From positions 17,360,001 to 17,424,000 of the forward strand of contig OZ020485.1 of assembly GCA_963971405.1 (NCBI GenBank): 64,000 nucleotides of DNA. The letters run 5' to 3'. Below, one piece after another: positions 1 through 10,427 of the stretch. The stretch is from Psococerastis gibbosa. Taxonomy: Eukaryota > Arthropoda > Insecta > Psocodea > Psocidae. Each line of letters starts with the position of its first letter. The first letter of the stretch is position 1. The translations under genes and the position numbers were made by a program. The notes below the pieces were generated by a model. The model saw only the letters and a list, made by a program, of their open reading frames with translations. It did not search any database and was not told the origin of the DNA.

Positions 1-12
1 ATACAATATTGT

Positions 13-90
13 CAGCATGTATGTGGCAACTTTCACCGGAAAGGACGCTGGTTCGAGTCTCACACTTGCTAAATTTCTGGTCATACTTCA
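13..90 (+). mobile_element. SINE family A, 5' fragment
   Basis: The fragment keeps the tRNA-like B box (GGTTCGAGTCTCAC at about 51-64), preceded by a degenerate ACTTTCACCGGAAAGGA stretch that matches fuller copies at 42.8 and 48.2 kb. The A-box part is weak and the tail is missing. Confidence 0.6.
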
Positions 91-262
91 GATTTATTGG
101 TAAAGGTTAATGGCAATGGTGTAATGCTACCCCTTCCCCTGACAGTGGGTTCCGCCCTAATTGTTCGATGACTATAAGGCCAATGCCTTTTGTGACTATT
201 AACACAGCAGGCAATGTTAGTCCAACTAACCATTAGTTATATAGATACTTCAGATGACCACG

Positions 263-478
263 ACGTAGTCTAATTGGTATAGAACTGAATTATGAAGTGG
301 AAAAATGATGTTCCAGGCGCGACATGGTACGAAAAGTTTCCAAATGGGTTCCTTATAACTTCACAGGGAAAACATGGCTGCCGGCCATGTTGCTGACCAC
401 AGCATTCCAAATACAGCAGTCTACTGGTCCAAAGCCCTACTGAAACCTCAATGAGCTGTTGTGCCATGAGGTTTTGCT
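263..478 (+). mobile_element. SINE family B copy
   Basis: It shares with copies at 9.6, 14.1, 18.1, 24.3 and 54.1 kb the order: head resembling TAGTCnAnTGGTATAGAACTg, GGAAAACATGGCTGCCGGCC, GCTGACCACAGCATTCCAAAT, and an end near 'caatgagctgttgtgcc'. The head looks like a tRNA A box, but the B box is not recognisable. Confidence 0.5.
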
Positions 479-514
479 TATTTCCGCCAAAGGCTTGTGT
501 CGCTCCTAACCTAT

Positions 515-612
515 ATCTTCACCGGTAGGGAAAACACGGCTGCCGGACATGTTGCTGACCACAACATCTCAAATAGAGCCGTGATCAAGGTGTCTGGTTC
601 TTGGGTATAGCC
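515..612 (+). mobile_element. SINE family B, 3' fragment
   Basis: It repeats the middle of the copy at 263-478 (TCACCGGTAGGGAAAACACG, then GCTGCCGGACATGTTGCTGA). It either duplicates the neighbour or is an independent truncated insertion. Confidence 0.5.
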
Positions 613-619
613 TGACAGG

Positions 620-1489
620 TATCGAGGGGCAGCCAGCTAGCTGGATTTAGTTTTCTAGCGCTTTCTTATTTTAACAAGTGGTTTTCTTCTGTTGGGCACG
701 CCCATAAACCAATCTGCACTCTTTTCTGACAGGCATTCGCTTAAGGATTCGGAATTTTTAAAATTATTGACTAGGCTGTATAGTTTAGTTTAATTGAAAT
801 ACCCCCCCCCCCTCTCTCTGCATATGGGTCATTCTCCTGAAAGCGGTCACTTTTGGTGTTGTTTTTTTTTGTAATTTTAATTTAATTTTTCTGGTTGCTT
901 TTTTAACGAAAGCCACACAAGGACTTCTCCTTGAGGCCTCTTTGATCACCAACTGATTCCACAATAAAATAAAAATAGAAGGACAGTTGTGAGACGGCCG
1001 CGGACAGTAGTCAGACCGACATTGACAGATTTGTTATAGGTAGATATCCATGGGCAGTTCCTAGATATCCCCGGACTGTTATTCGTTTATGCAAAAATTA
1101 ATATATGTGGGAATTTCGCAAAGACATCGCTGTCACACACTTATTTTGGATGAAGAATATAAAAGGTCCGCATTTTACAAAAAAATTTGTATGACGATTT
1201 TCATAAATTATTACGAACTATTTTATGTAAATTAGTAATAGTGCTACATAGATTCCTCGTCTTTGCGCGCCATTCGAAGCTCGCGAGGTGATAATTCGCA
1301 ATTATTCTTTAATTCCTTTCGGGTGATTGATCTAAATTTTGCTTTACGAGTCTGTTTCTCTTCACCTGCCATGTTTGCCCTGAAACCTCTTCTTCCTCTT
1401 CCTATCTTTCTCCCTCTTCCCCTCCAAAAAAAAAATGTAATATGGCGTACTGAATACTCGAGTGCCTACTTGTCTTGTGGAAAGTAATT
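620..1489. other. Unassigned AT-rich intergenic DNA
   Basis: No gene or repeat partner was recognised. It contains a C-run near 804-813 and a T-run near 862. Short open frames here look like chance. Confidence 0.5.
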
Positions 1490-1490
1490 T

Positions 1491-1676
1491 GTCTGGTATT
1501 TATGAAAGAACTAAGGTACCAAAAATTAAATATTTCCTATTATATGATGCATGAAGTAGTCTTCTACAACTTCCACGAGCCAAACCTTTAATAACTTGCT
1601 CTATTAATTAAATAAATAAAAAAGTCAATAAAAACAACAAACTTTGGAGTGCTTATTTTATACGTAGCATGTCCTC
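1491..1676 (+). mobile_element. Half of a TTAA-flanked palindromic element
   Basis: This stretch matches the right arm of the palindrome at 51420-51814, from 'atttatgaaagaactaagg' to GTAGCATGTCCTC. A TTAA follows at 1677-1680, as in the full copy. The left arm is absent, so this is a solo arm or deleted copy. Confidence 0.65.
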
Positions 1677-1689
1677 TTAAGTACTTATT

Positions 1690-2755
1690 AATAATACAAT
1701 ATTTTTTTAGGGTTAGGATGATAACAAGTTCGCCTTTTGGTTTTTTCAATAAAGTCGTTTCAATTCAATATAATAAACTACAATATATTCATACCTATTA
1801 TCAGTCATACAATAACAGTTACACTAATTCAAATTCCCTACCATCCACAATCATTTTCTTTTAGTGGAATCTGTCAGCTGTCACCTCCCCCAGTCAGACT
1901 CTGTAATGCTGCACCTTGCACCCTTGCCAGCTGTCGTGCCACGACCTTTTTCTTATTCATAAACCAAACAAATGGCTAACCTATCTCGATTTCATGATGA
2001 CCCCGCAAACTTTCTAATAACCAGTTTTGACTCACGAGAACAACTGTTTGGGCCAATGGCTCGTTCCGCCCATAAACAATTTCACGACATTGAACTTGTA
2101 TAGGAGACTATAACTTGCACATTGCGCAATGCTAGACTTTGTCAAGTTGGCTGCCTGCCTGAAATTGGGCGGGAAAGTATAGCAAGACATTAATAATTGT
2201 ACTTCTATGACCTTCCATGTTGTCGCGGTTTTGAATAATGTGAAGGCATTTGTAGGGTTTATACGCCAGCGGGCCTACCATGCCGTTTAATAATATATAT
2301 TTTTGTTGGGGTTAGAAATGTAAGCTAAATATAATTTTAGAATAAAAAGAGCTATATTTTGAAATTGTATGTTTTTAAAAGGTTCTTCTCGTTTTAAGCA
2401 TGTTTTTGTATGGATGTTTAGTAGGTACTCCGCACACTGTTTGGTTGAAGTCGAACCTAGGCAATTAATGATCTTATTGAATTTTTATTTTTTATTATAA
2501 TATTATAATTGTATAGTTAAGTTTAGAAGACTATTTCGCAATAGTTTTTTAAGGTATTTTTAATTTAAGGCACAACAGTTCTTTCATTAATGTTACTGGG
2601 GACTAAAATGTCCCCCCAGTAAAGTTCATAGAATAACAGCTGTAGCATAAACAATTAAAATTACCTTTTAATAGCTATGATGTATGAAATCGCTTTAACA
2701 ACTTGAATAGACCAAATTTTTAATAACTCGCTTAGTGAATTAAATTTGCCGGTAA
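1690..2755. other. Unassigned AT-rich DNA with a decayed palindrome relative
   Basis: No gene was seen. Bases 1775-1840 resemble 63790-63860 (shared ATCAGTCATAC and ACAGyyACACTAATT). Bases about 2680-2755 resemble the inner arm of the 51.4-kb palindrome (ATGATGTATGAA then CCAAATTTTTAATAACT). Confidence 0.4.
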
Positions 2756-2758
2756 CGA

Positions 2759-2865
2759 AACATGGAGGACTTGTCCTGGTCACCTCCGAACTAATCGTGT
2801 GACTTCACTGTGTTTCCCAAGTGGTTCGGAATCCACTATAATCAGGAGGTCCACTGTCCTACGGA
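2759..2865 (+). repeat. Dispersed repeat with CCAAGTGGTTCGGAATCCAC
   Basis: The segment CACCTCCGAACTAATCGTGT through CACTATAATCAGGAGGTCCA recurs at 9290-9375. Its 3' half recurs at 11595-11635 and, inverted, at 60750-60795. Family unknown. Confidence 0.6.
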
Positions 2866-3015
2866 CTGGTGTAGGACAGTCAAGTTCTATGGGCCCAAAT
2901 ATGAGGCCTAAGTCGTTATTAACCCGACGAACACTACTATTAACTAACTAGTGAATTAAATTTAATTTTTTTTGGAAAAGTATCGGATTTCGGGTTGTCA
3001 AATTTCTAGTCTTCA

Positions 3016-3275
3016 TATCGCTACTTCGGAAGAAAAAAGACCCAACTCAAAAATTGTCCATTTCGACTTAATAACGCTAAAATTAAAAAAAAAAAATCTA
3101 TTTTGCGTTAATGTGGTGTGTATATTTTCCGCGCGAGGGCAGTTGTGTCGTTTTCTATTTGGTGGGAACCGTCAGGTAGCCTAGTTCATTCTTAAAAATA
3201 ACTTTAACTTCAATTTCTGTAAATAATTGATGTATTTAGAGTTGTGTCCTTTCTCTTCCGAAGTAGCGATATACA
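3016..3275. repeat. Inverted repeat, about 40-bp arms
   Basis: The block ATATCGCTACTTCGGAAG at about 3016 is repeated as its reverse complement at about 3255-3273, with CAACTCnAAA continuing the match. The roughly 170-bp loop is unassigned. Confidence 0.55.
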
Positions 3276-3363
3276 TATATAATCCTATTAAAAGTAGGCC
3301 TTCATAAATACAAAACAATGGTAAATTTTTTGAAAAATATACTAAGATTATTATTATTATTAA

Positions 3364-3686
3364 GAACTTCCTCCACAAATGAAAAACTTTAAACAGATGG
3401 GTGAGTTAAAAGCGGATATAAAAAGATGGCTGGTCAATGGGAGTTAATAATAATAATAAAAACTGACATTAAAATAACAAGTTAAAATAAAATAAAAATA
3501 AAAATAAAATAAATAACAAAAATAAATGATTAAGCCTTGTTTAGCAGCACTGTATGAGTCTTTTGTCCCAAACAAGCGCCAGCTTGGGGATGCGGGATGG
3601 TATTATTATGTATTGTATTTTTTGTAATATATGCTCCTTGTCCAGGGAATACTGGACAAGGAAAAGAAAGAAAAGAAGAAAAAAAA
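3364..3686 (+). mobile_element. LINE 3' end, copy 1 (end of RT ORF plus 3' UTR)
   Basis: A 27-codon frame at 3364-3447 (starting GAA CTT CCT CCA) reads like the last residues of a non-LTR ORF2: ELPP, a basic FKQMGELK segment, W-L and a stop. The 3' UTR follows from about 3533 and ends in a perfect 10-bp hairpin (CCTTGTCCAG/CTGGACAAGG, loop GGAATA, 3631-3656) and an A-rich tail. It is followed directly by copy 2. Confidence 0.65.
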
Positions 3687-4115
3687 TTATTATTATATGG
3701 AGAAAGATTAAACAAAGTACTCATACGAAAGATACTAAATGAACTTCCTCCAGAAATGAAAAAATTTAAACAGATGGGTGAGTTAAAAGCGGGGATAAAA
3801 AAATGGTTAGTCAATGGGAGGGAATATTAATAAAAACAGACTATTAACATAAAAAATAAAATAAAAGTAAAGTAAAAAATAAAAGAAATAAGTAAATAAA
3901 AAACAGTATTAATAAATAATAATAAAAATTATTATTTTAAAATAAGAAAAAATAATATGATAATATCTTGTTTTAGCAGCACTGTATAAGTCCTTTGTCC
4001 CAACCAAGCTTTAGCTTGGGGATGAGGTATGGTATCATTATGTTTATTGTATTTTGTAAATATATGCTCCTTGTCCAGGGGATACTGGGCAAGGAAAAGA
4101 AGAAAGAAGAAGATA
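3687..4115 (+). mobile_element. LINE 3' end, copy 2 in tandem
   Basis: The C-terminal frame ends at 3830 and contains NELPPEMKKFKQMGELKAG, with W-L-V-N-G-R-E-Y at the end. The 3' UTR from about 3965 repeats copy 1, including the tail hairpin (CCTTGTCCAG/CTGGGCAAGG, one G-U pair). Coding parts are 377 bp apart. The tandem arrangement suggests a head-to-tail insertion or a local duplication. Confidence 0.65.
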
Positions 4116-4129
4116 TTTTACGGGGGAGT

Positions 4130-4453
4130 ACCGGCCGAAGAAGAAAGAAGAAATCGTATTATATATTATAATTTAGTGGCACTCTGATCGAGCAATTTGT
4201 CCATTTTGCTCCCAAGATTTTAATTACTCCCCTCAATTACTGATTCTTCTAACTGTTTTTGTTGACCCCTCAGCAGCCATTTTTTTCTACATGTAGAAAG
4301 TACCATTAGATGTCCGAATTGGCCGTAGCAAATTAAGTCTGTCGTGACTTTATTAAGAAGATGCGAGGACGTTTTCTGAGAAATGCTGGAGGCTGCATAA
4401 AACTGGTCTGCGCATGCTCTTTATGCAACGATCAAACACATGCAACACTTGTA
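4130..4453. other. Unassigned DNA after the LINE tails
   Basis: A GAAGAAAGAAGAA-rich stretch at 4130-4155 may be LINE tail. Nothing else was recognised. Confidence 0.4.
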
Positions 4454-4620
4454 CTACTCGACAACATCACTGAGACCTCTGGTTACCTTAATTAGCTTAT
4501 GTACTGAGAGATCATGATGTTGTTGCGATAATTGTAATGCTAGACAACATCACTTAGACCTCTATTTGAAGTAGTTGGCTTATGTACTGAGATATCGTGG
4601 TGTTGTTGTAGGGTAGTTTG
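4452..4620 (+). repeat. Two-unit tandem repeat, about 96 bp
   Basis: The block GACAACATCACTnAGACCTCT ... CTTATGTACTGAGAnATC is present at about 4459 and 4553. Each unit starts with ACAACATCA and ends with TGnTGTTGTTG, so each could also fold on itself. Confidence 0.6.
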
Positions 4621-5163
4621 TATTACACGAATATACCTAATTCTGCACGTTCGAAAACCTCACGTAGCCTAATTGACATTTGAGGGCATTCACTTCTTAG
4701 TACTTGCGGTCTATAAATGGCTTTTATTATGTGACTGACGTCTTGTTAAAATATTTCGTTAGATTTTGCACTTGTCAAGTGCTGCAAAAAAGCATCTATG
4801 CAACCGGGTGCCAACCTTTTGACCCACTCTTACAATTAACCCAAATGGCATTAACAAAAATTAAAAACTCCTTGTGTTAGTCCTCCAGAACGTATTAAGT
4901 AAATTTTGCTCGTTGCATTGTAAAATGCATATATAGATATATATTAAATGAAAGCTGCGAGAAATTCTACTAACTTCCTTTAATTGCTTTGAGACCATCT
5001 CTTAGAGAAAGCTTTCTACGATGTCATTGAGGCACTAGCAAAATGACAATGACAGAAGCTCAGAACTGCCTGATTTGACGATTTTACTTGTCGATTACTT
5101 AATTGTTCAATTTAACAGAAATATTTATTTATTTATTTAAATTATATTAAAAAAATTGACTCA
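4621..5163. other. Unassigned DNA
   Basis: Bases 4818-4850 (GACCCACTCTTACAATTAAC) resemble, on the minus strand, the LINE tail seen at 62395. Nothing else was recognised. Confidence 0.4.
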
Positions 5164-5197
<34 letters not shown>

Positions 5198-5198
5198 T
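5164..5198. repeat. (TA)n microsatellite
   Basis: Alternating AT over about 35 bases with one phase slip near 5191. Confidence 0.9.
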
Positions 5199-5769
5199 CT
5201 GACTCCGGCCAGCATCTTCTTAATTAAATATTATGTGTGCAATAATGTAATTAAAATTAATTCCATGGTAGTAAATTTACGTAAATTGTGGGCAATTTCT
5301 AAATTTACATTAATTTAACACTAAACCACGTAGTTAAGTGTTACTTAAAGATAGCCCGTTAGGCTAAGTTAGGCCTACTGCTGACTGCCAATGATTTTTA
5401 TCAGGTTTATTTTCAATTTGCCCGCCAGTCGAAGTCGCTTTGCCATTTATTAAATGGTCTCATTATAACAAAACTACTTTGGTGACGTCACTGGCAATCT
5501 GACAGCCAATCAGAGGAGACCATAGAGATCTACTGCCATATTCGGCCAGCTAACGCTCGCATCTATACCTTATCCAGATTTAGGCCAAGGTTCCGTGCCT
5601 TTCTCAGCATAACTCCCATATTTAATTCCAGTAATGGTCCATTAATCTATATGTTGCATGGTGACACAAAATAGGCCTATTAGGTATAAGTCAGTCCGGC
5701 CCAATGCGGCCCTTTGGGCCCATTGGTTTTGAAAAAACCCTAAAAAATTACATATAAATATATAATTAC
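5199..5769. other. Unassigned DNA
   Basis: No gene, RNA or recognised repeat was found. Confidence 0.4.
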
Positions 5770-5956
5770 TTTTTGTTCTATGTTTACTTAGCCAATCTAG
5801 CGGAGTTAGGACTGGAAAGCCCTCTCTTACACTTAACTAGGAAAGCCTGGAACCGCCTGTTTTACATGCCCTCCGAAGCATGGACAGAAAATGTAGCTAG
5901 TGTAGGATTCGAACCAACCACCTTCCGGGGGAGAGTCACATGTCCTTCATGATATA
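5770..5956 (-). mobile_element. SINE family A, nearly full copy
   Basis: On the minus strand it runs from a damaged tRNA-like head (B box GGTTCGAATCC), through ACATTTTCTGTCCATGCTTC and GGAGGGCATGTAAAACAGGC, to a tail with GGGCTTTCCAGTCC and GCTAGATTGGCTAAGT. The 5' pole is degraded. Confidence 0.8.
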
Positions 5957-5959
5957 GTG

Positions 5960-6374
5960 CTAAATATATTTTCTGTGTAGCTACAACAGCAGAAGAACAG
6001 TTTCCTTATAATTGTGTTGTAAGTGCCGTCAATCGTGGTGGGTTGGGTCAAAAATTAAATTTTGCATTGTTTTTGGTTCTAAGCCCCAAGGCCGTACCTA
6101 GGAATTCTAAAAGGGGATTTCAGTCGAAATTACTTTTAGTTAGTTTTAGTGTTAGATTTAGTTGTTGAGTGCTACCCTTGCACGCCGCAGTACACCATCA
6201 TAACCCAATTCACCACGTACGTCATTATCGCATATAATATTATAACTATATTATATAAAATAACGTCTTATAGACTTATACTATAAGTTAAATAGGATGA
6301 ACCTCTAATTGGAAGCCATATGATAGCTCACAGCATAATACCCAATTTTAGACATTGTATTGCATTGTCTTGTC
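5960..6374. other. Unassigned DNA
   Basis: A short palindromic AT run lies near 6230-6290 (TATAATATTATAACTATATT). No gene was recognised. Confidence 0.4.
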
Positions 6375-6375
6375 G

Positions 6376-6590
6376 GGACATGTAGTGATGTAGAGCAGTA
6401 GTGCGGATTCCAACTTTCACACAAAAGGTGGTTGGTTCGAGTCTCCATTTTCGGGCTTCGGAGGCCTTGTAAAGCAGACGGCGTTCCTAGTTGAATGTAA
6501 CAGAATGTTTTATAACTCTAACACCTATAGGCTTTATTTAGTAGAAACAACAAAAAGTCCTTGTTTATTTTATTTTTTATTTCATTTTTA
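6376..6590 (+). mobile_element. SINE family A, diverged copy
   Basis: The head shows ACATGTAGTGATGTAGAGCA and the B box GGTTCGAGTCTCC. The tail ends CAACAAAAAGTCCTTG followed by a T/A-rich run. The middle (CTTCGGAGGCCTTGTAAAGC) is shortened relative to 42.8 kb. Confidence 0.75.
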
Positions 6591-6593
6591 TTT

Positions 6594-6643
6594 TCCATAA
6601 GGGCGAATTTTTTGCTTTTCGGCTCACTTTTACAACTAACCCA
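6594..6643 (-). mobile_element. LINE 3' tail fragment
   Basis: The reverse complement reads TGGGTTAGTTGTAAAAGTGA then GCCGAAAAG and ATTCGCCC. This matches the tails at 62395-62460 and 24838-24910. Confidence 0.6.
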
Positions 6644-6676
6644 TAATAACTACAATAAATAAATAGGTTTGGCTTA

Positions 6677-7164
6677 GGCGGGGTTTCCACATACGTCAAT
6701 CGTCAATGAAAATTATGAAATTGAAGGACATTTCAATTTTACTCTATGCCATTGTTAAAATTGATTAATGATCAATTGATCATAGAGTAAAATCACAAAC
6801 AAACTAAAATTAAAAAATGGCGTCATGGGATATGTCAAGTGTGTCAAGTACAACTATTTTAATTGATTTTTTTTTTAAACAGTTTTCATTCATTAAACAG
6901 ATCGGTGAAGGTCGATCTTACTTCCGATCTCCTACTATTATTAGGTTTTATTAAAAATAATAAGTGTACGAAGAAAACAAATACAAACAAAATTTCAAAA
7001 AACACATGCAAACAAATTTCAAAAATTTGGCGCATACGTTTCAATAGAAAATTGTCAATTTTTGAAAAAAACGTGGAAACGCCGCCATCAATAAAAAATT
7101 GAAATGTCCTTCAATTTCATAATTTTCATTGACGATTGACGTATGTGTATATAGAAACCCCGCC
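6677..7164 (+). mobile_element. MITE, GGCGGGG family, TTA target duplication
   Basis: The terminal inverted repeats are about 75 bp (GGCGGGGTTTCCACATACGT / matching complement ending at 7164). TTA flanks both ends (6674-6676, 7165-7167). A three-base TTA/TAA duplication fits PIF/Harbinger-type insertion. The interior AAATTAAAAAATGGCGTCAT is shared with the 17.5- and 38.2-kb elements. No transposase frame is present. Confidence 0.85.
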
Positions 7165-7169
7165 TTAGT

Positions 7170-7931
7170 AATGGAACAAAAAGTCATTTAATTATTTATT
7201 TTCTTGTACGTACGGTTAGGTTAGGTCTCTAGGTATGGAGATGCGACATTCTTATAGCCCTACAATGTAGGTATATTTCTTGTTAAATTCGAGTTTGTAC
7301 AAAAGACGCGTAATGGTGGCTTCCTAATGATCTGAATACATTTGGCGCCACGCAGTGACAGTGGCATATCTCTCCTGGCAAAGGATTGGCCGGATGCAAC
7401 ATGTTTGTTTGTTGTGAGGTCCAGTTTTCTATATGCGATACATCTCCAAATTATTAATGGTTGGCAGACTTGCATCCGGCTTTCTTCAGGTTCATTCACC
7501 CGAGGCCGTGGCAAGGTCGCATTATTATTATTAATGATGTGAGCTTAACCTCAAGCAGTGACGTAGCTAGGTTGGGAGCTTTCCCCTGCCAAAAGATCTA
7601 AATCTCTAATGCGAAATGTAGATTTGAAGATTTTGAAATTTGTTTCGGCGATTCGGCTAAGCAATTTAGCATGCGATGTCGTTGGTAAACTCCTAATTTG
7701 AACCAGGGGTGGTAGGGATGGGCAGATGCAAACCTCCTATCTGTGAATTCTTGCTTGTTGCCTTGCGCAAGGCGAGACAGGACAAAAGCTAAAATTAGGC
7801 TTGCAAGACTAGGAACATTAATTCAATCAAGACTAGAGATTTTGCAAGGCAAGAGCTGACAAACTTCAGCAAGGAGTGTTCCAGTTCATGCAAGAAGTCT
7901 TCAATTTTTTGTCTTGCCTTGCGCAAATCAC
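7170..7931. other. Unassigned DNA
   Basis: No gene was recognised. Around 7745-7920 there are several GCAAGnCTTG-type short repeats (CTTGCCTTGCGCAAG), giving local low complexity. Confidence 0.4.
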
Positions 7932-7934
7932 TTA

Positions 7935-8350
7935 GGCGCCTATTCCACATGTCAATTTTTCTTCAATTTTGATAATGTCATTGACGGAAATATCATCAAT
8001 GTTGCATTTATATTTTTACACCTCATTCCACTTGTCTTCAATAATTGACGATTTTTTTTCTTAAATTTTTTCCAATTGTGTAAGTTTGCTCGCCGTCTTT
8101 CTTTTAATTTTATAATCTACAAGAAATTTTATGATTTAAGTTATGAAATAATTCGTTTGTTCTCAAGAAATTAATTGGAATTATTTATCATCTCCAGACG
8201 ACGCCATTGTTTAATTTTAGTTTATTATTGTTTGCAAAGCGTGATTTAACTCTATGATCATTGACCAATTTTAACATGCGGACAATGGCATAGAGTCAAA
8301 AAAAAATCTCATCAATTATTGACGGAATATTGAGAAGTGGAATAGCCGAC
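7935..8350 (-). mobile_element. Diverged MITE related to the GGCGGGG family
   Basis: The ends are GGCGCCTATTCCACATGTCA and its approximate complement ending GGAATAGCCGAC, with TTA on the left and TAA on the right. The interior GACGCCATTGTTTAATTTTA is the inverted form of the 6.7-kb interior, so the copy is in minus orientation. Confidence 0.7.
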
Positions 8351-8354
8351 TAAA

Positions 8355-9072
8355 CTTGAGTCGCATCATCGATTGACTGATGAGGTTTTATTCCATAATG
8401 AAGTAAAACTATTAAGAGTATAGGGTTCTTTCAAGCAGCCGGACTATTTCACCCCTTTTTTTGCTTTCCCCTACTGATGAAGGTTAGAGAAGTTGGTGAT
8501 GTCAGGTCGAAGGAGTTCCAAAACTGTGGCCAATTGTTGTAATTGATGGCCACATGCTACATATCAAAATGTAAATGTACATTTCGTCTACTTGACAACT
8601 CATGCATGGCTCTACGCTCAATATTTTCTGTGAAATTAGATTTTATTCAAGGAAAGGGACAGTGGGGGTGTCTGATTGTGTATTAAGAGGCGGCTACTCT
8701 TTTATTAAGAATTATCCACGCCACATGTTGATGTCTATGTGTGATACATTGGTAATTACTGGTGTTTACTGTAAAGTAGTCGGTACTGAGTGTATTGTAC
8801 ACTGTAAGCGGAGAAAATCATTACTCGGGCATTATTAGTATGTAGTTGATGAACGCCTCATCTTTTCAATTCCGTTCAGCCATTTCATTTTATACCTAGA
8901 TCGATTTCTCCATCTAATTATCTGCATACAAGTATAGGTAAAATAACATTATAGATGGGGTAAGAAGAGATAGTGATATAGGCTGCTGACCAGAGGCGGG
9001 ATTTTGCGATGATGAAAAGAGGTATTGTTATGTTTAGGATTTTTTAGTAGTGGGCACTCAAATGTGATGTAG
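8355..9072. other. Mostly unassigned; contains a dispersed-repeat fragment
   Basis: About 8500-8580 (AAGGAGTTCCAAAACTGTGG, then GGCCACATGCTACATATCAA) is a diverged copy of the repeat at 28.45, 51.25 and (inverted) 49.0 kb. The rest is unassigned. Confidence 0.4.
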
Positions 9073-9075
9073 TTA

Positions 9076-9586
9076 GGCGGAGATTCCACCAACGTCAATA
9101 GTGATAGTAAATGTTTTTTGACGTGGTAGCAGACATTTTTAGTATGTCTAAAAAAAAAAGCCAACGGCCTTACCATGTTGAGTCCATTACCATGTTTCAA
9201 ACTGCGGCAAACTTGGTAGTGTGCACAGCGTTGGCAGGGGAACATGATGGGACATGATATCGCGCTTATGCAGTCTACGTGAGTGTCGAGTCCTGGCCAC
9301 CTCCGATTTAATCGTGTGACTTTACCATGTTCCCCAAGTGGTTCGGAATCCACTATAATCAGGAGGTCCACCCTGTCAGTCAACTCCCCGTGCCCCGAGG
9401 TGAAAGAGTCTGCCCTTAGGGTGCCTCAAGTTAACAAACAGACTCACTCCCTCCGCCAGGCTGACAGGGTTGCTTAAAGCAAAAAGGCTGAAAGCAGGCG
9501 TCAGAAACAAACAGCATGTCTAAAAATGTCTGCTACCACGTCAAAAAACATTTACTATCACTATTGACGTTGGTGGAGTCCCCGCC
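9076..9586. mobile_element. MITE-like element with 73-bp arms and an inserted core
   Basis: The left arm 9076-9148 and right arm 9514-9586 are near-perfect complements (TTCCACCAACGTCAATAGTG; TGACGTGGTAGCAGACATTT). TTA lies at 9073-9075 and 9587-9589. The core is unrelated to the other family members and includes the dispersed repeat at 9290-9375. A 144-codon minus-strand frame crossing it is chance. Confidence 0.75.
9290..9375 (+). repeat. Dispersed repeat inside the MITE
   Basis: It matches 2759-2865 (TCCTGGCCACCTCCGATTTA to ATAATCAGGAGGTCCA). Its position inside an inverted-repeat element implies a nested insertion or capture. Confidence 0.6.
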
Positions 9587-9617
9587 TTAGAAGCATGGCA
9601 TAAAATGAAAACTTTTC

Positions 9618-9770
9618 TGACTAACCTGGGTCTACCCAACCCTTATGGCTGTCTTACCGTTATTGGGAGGGGAGGGGGTGCCGACCACAGCTTCTCAAAT
9701 AGGGCAGTGGTCAAGGTCCTATAGCAGTCTTAAGGGCTAGACCCTCATTGGGCTGTCGTGCCGTCATTTT
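9618..9770 (+). mobile_element. SINE family B, partial
   Basis: It shows the family order CTGGGTCTACCCAACCC, GCCGACCACAGCTTCTCAAA, then TCATTGGGCTGTCGTGCCG. The head is missing. Confidence 0.6.
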
Positions 9771-10145
9771 TTTAGTCAGGTTCCTTAGGGTCCTTAGTCC
9801 TTGCACAGTTACGCCGCCTAAACAGCATAAAAAGGGATAATGCAGAAGATTATATTGAACTAAACACGGTAAGTGGCGGGTAATGTTTGGTATTTAGCCT
9901 CGGAGAGTCCCTTTTGCAGTACAGGCACGTCCCTTCGGAGGTACAACAACCTCTTGTACCTACAATGGCCACCGCACCTACATAGAATATGTACCTACCT
10001 ACTGTATCTACTAGGCTAGGCACCTGCAGTTGTAGCACGAACGGTAAATATTAACTTATCCGGGAATAAGTGGAACTTTCGCAGAATTATACAGTGCAAG
10101 ATGACTTTTAAAAACGGTTTAATGAAATGAGAAGTATTTAAATAG

Positions 10146-10352
10146 GACATAAATAAATAAATAAGGACTTTTTTGTTCTATTACTAAGCCAACCAAGCGG
10201 AGTTAGGGCTATGAAGCCCTCTCTTACACTCAACTAGGAAGACCCGGGACCCTCCGAAGCATGGCCAAAAAAATGTAGGTAGTGTGGGACTCGAACCAAC
10301 AACCCTTCGGGTGAAAGTCAGAGTCCGTACCACTGCTCTACACGTCATGACA
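10146..10352 (-). mobile_element. SINE family A, nearly full copy
   Basis: The minus strand reads head with ACGTGTAGAGCAGTGGTACG, B box GGTTCGAGTCC, CATGCTTCGGAGGG, the hairpin AGGGCTTCATAGCCCT, and a tail GGCTTAGTAATAGAACAAAA ending in (TTTA)n. An internal deletion removes the part around GGGCATGTAAAGC. Confidence 0.85.
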
Positions 10353-10427
10353 TACTGTTAGTAATATAACTATAATAATGTCCTGAAGTATATAACTGCA
10401 AAGGCTTTCACGGCCGGAGTCAAATGC

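Noticed and set aside
3364..4115. CRISPR-like or regulatory tandem repeat
   Set aside because: Only two units of about 400 bp with LINE coding remains; no short repeat-spacer pattern exists anywhere in the window.
8949..9383. 144-codon open frame on the minus strand
   Set aside because: It crosses the arm of the 9076-9586 inverted-repeat element and a dispersed repeat, so it is a chance fusion of repeats.
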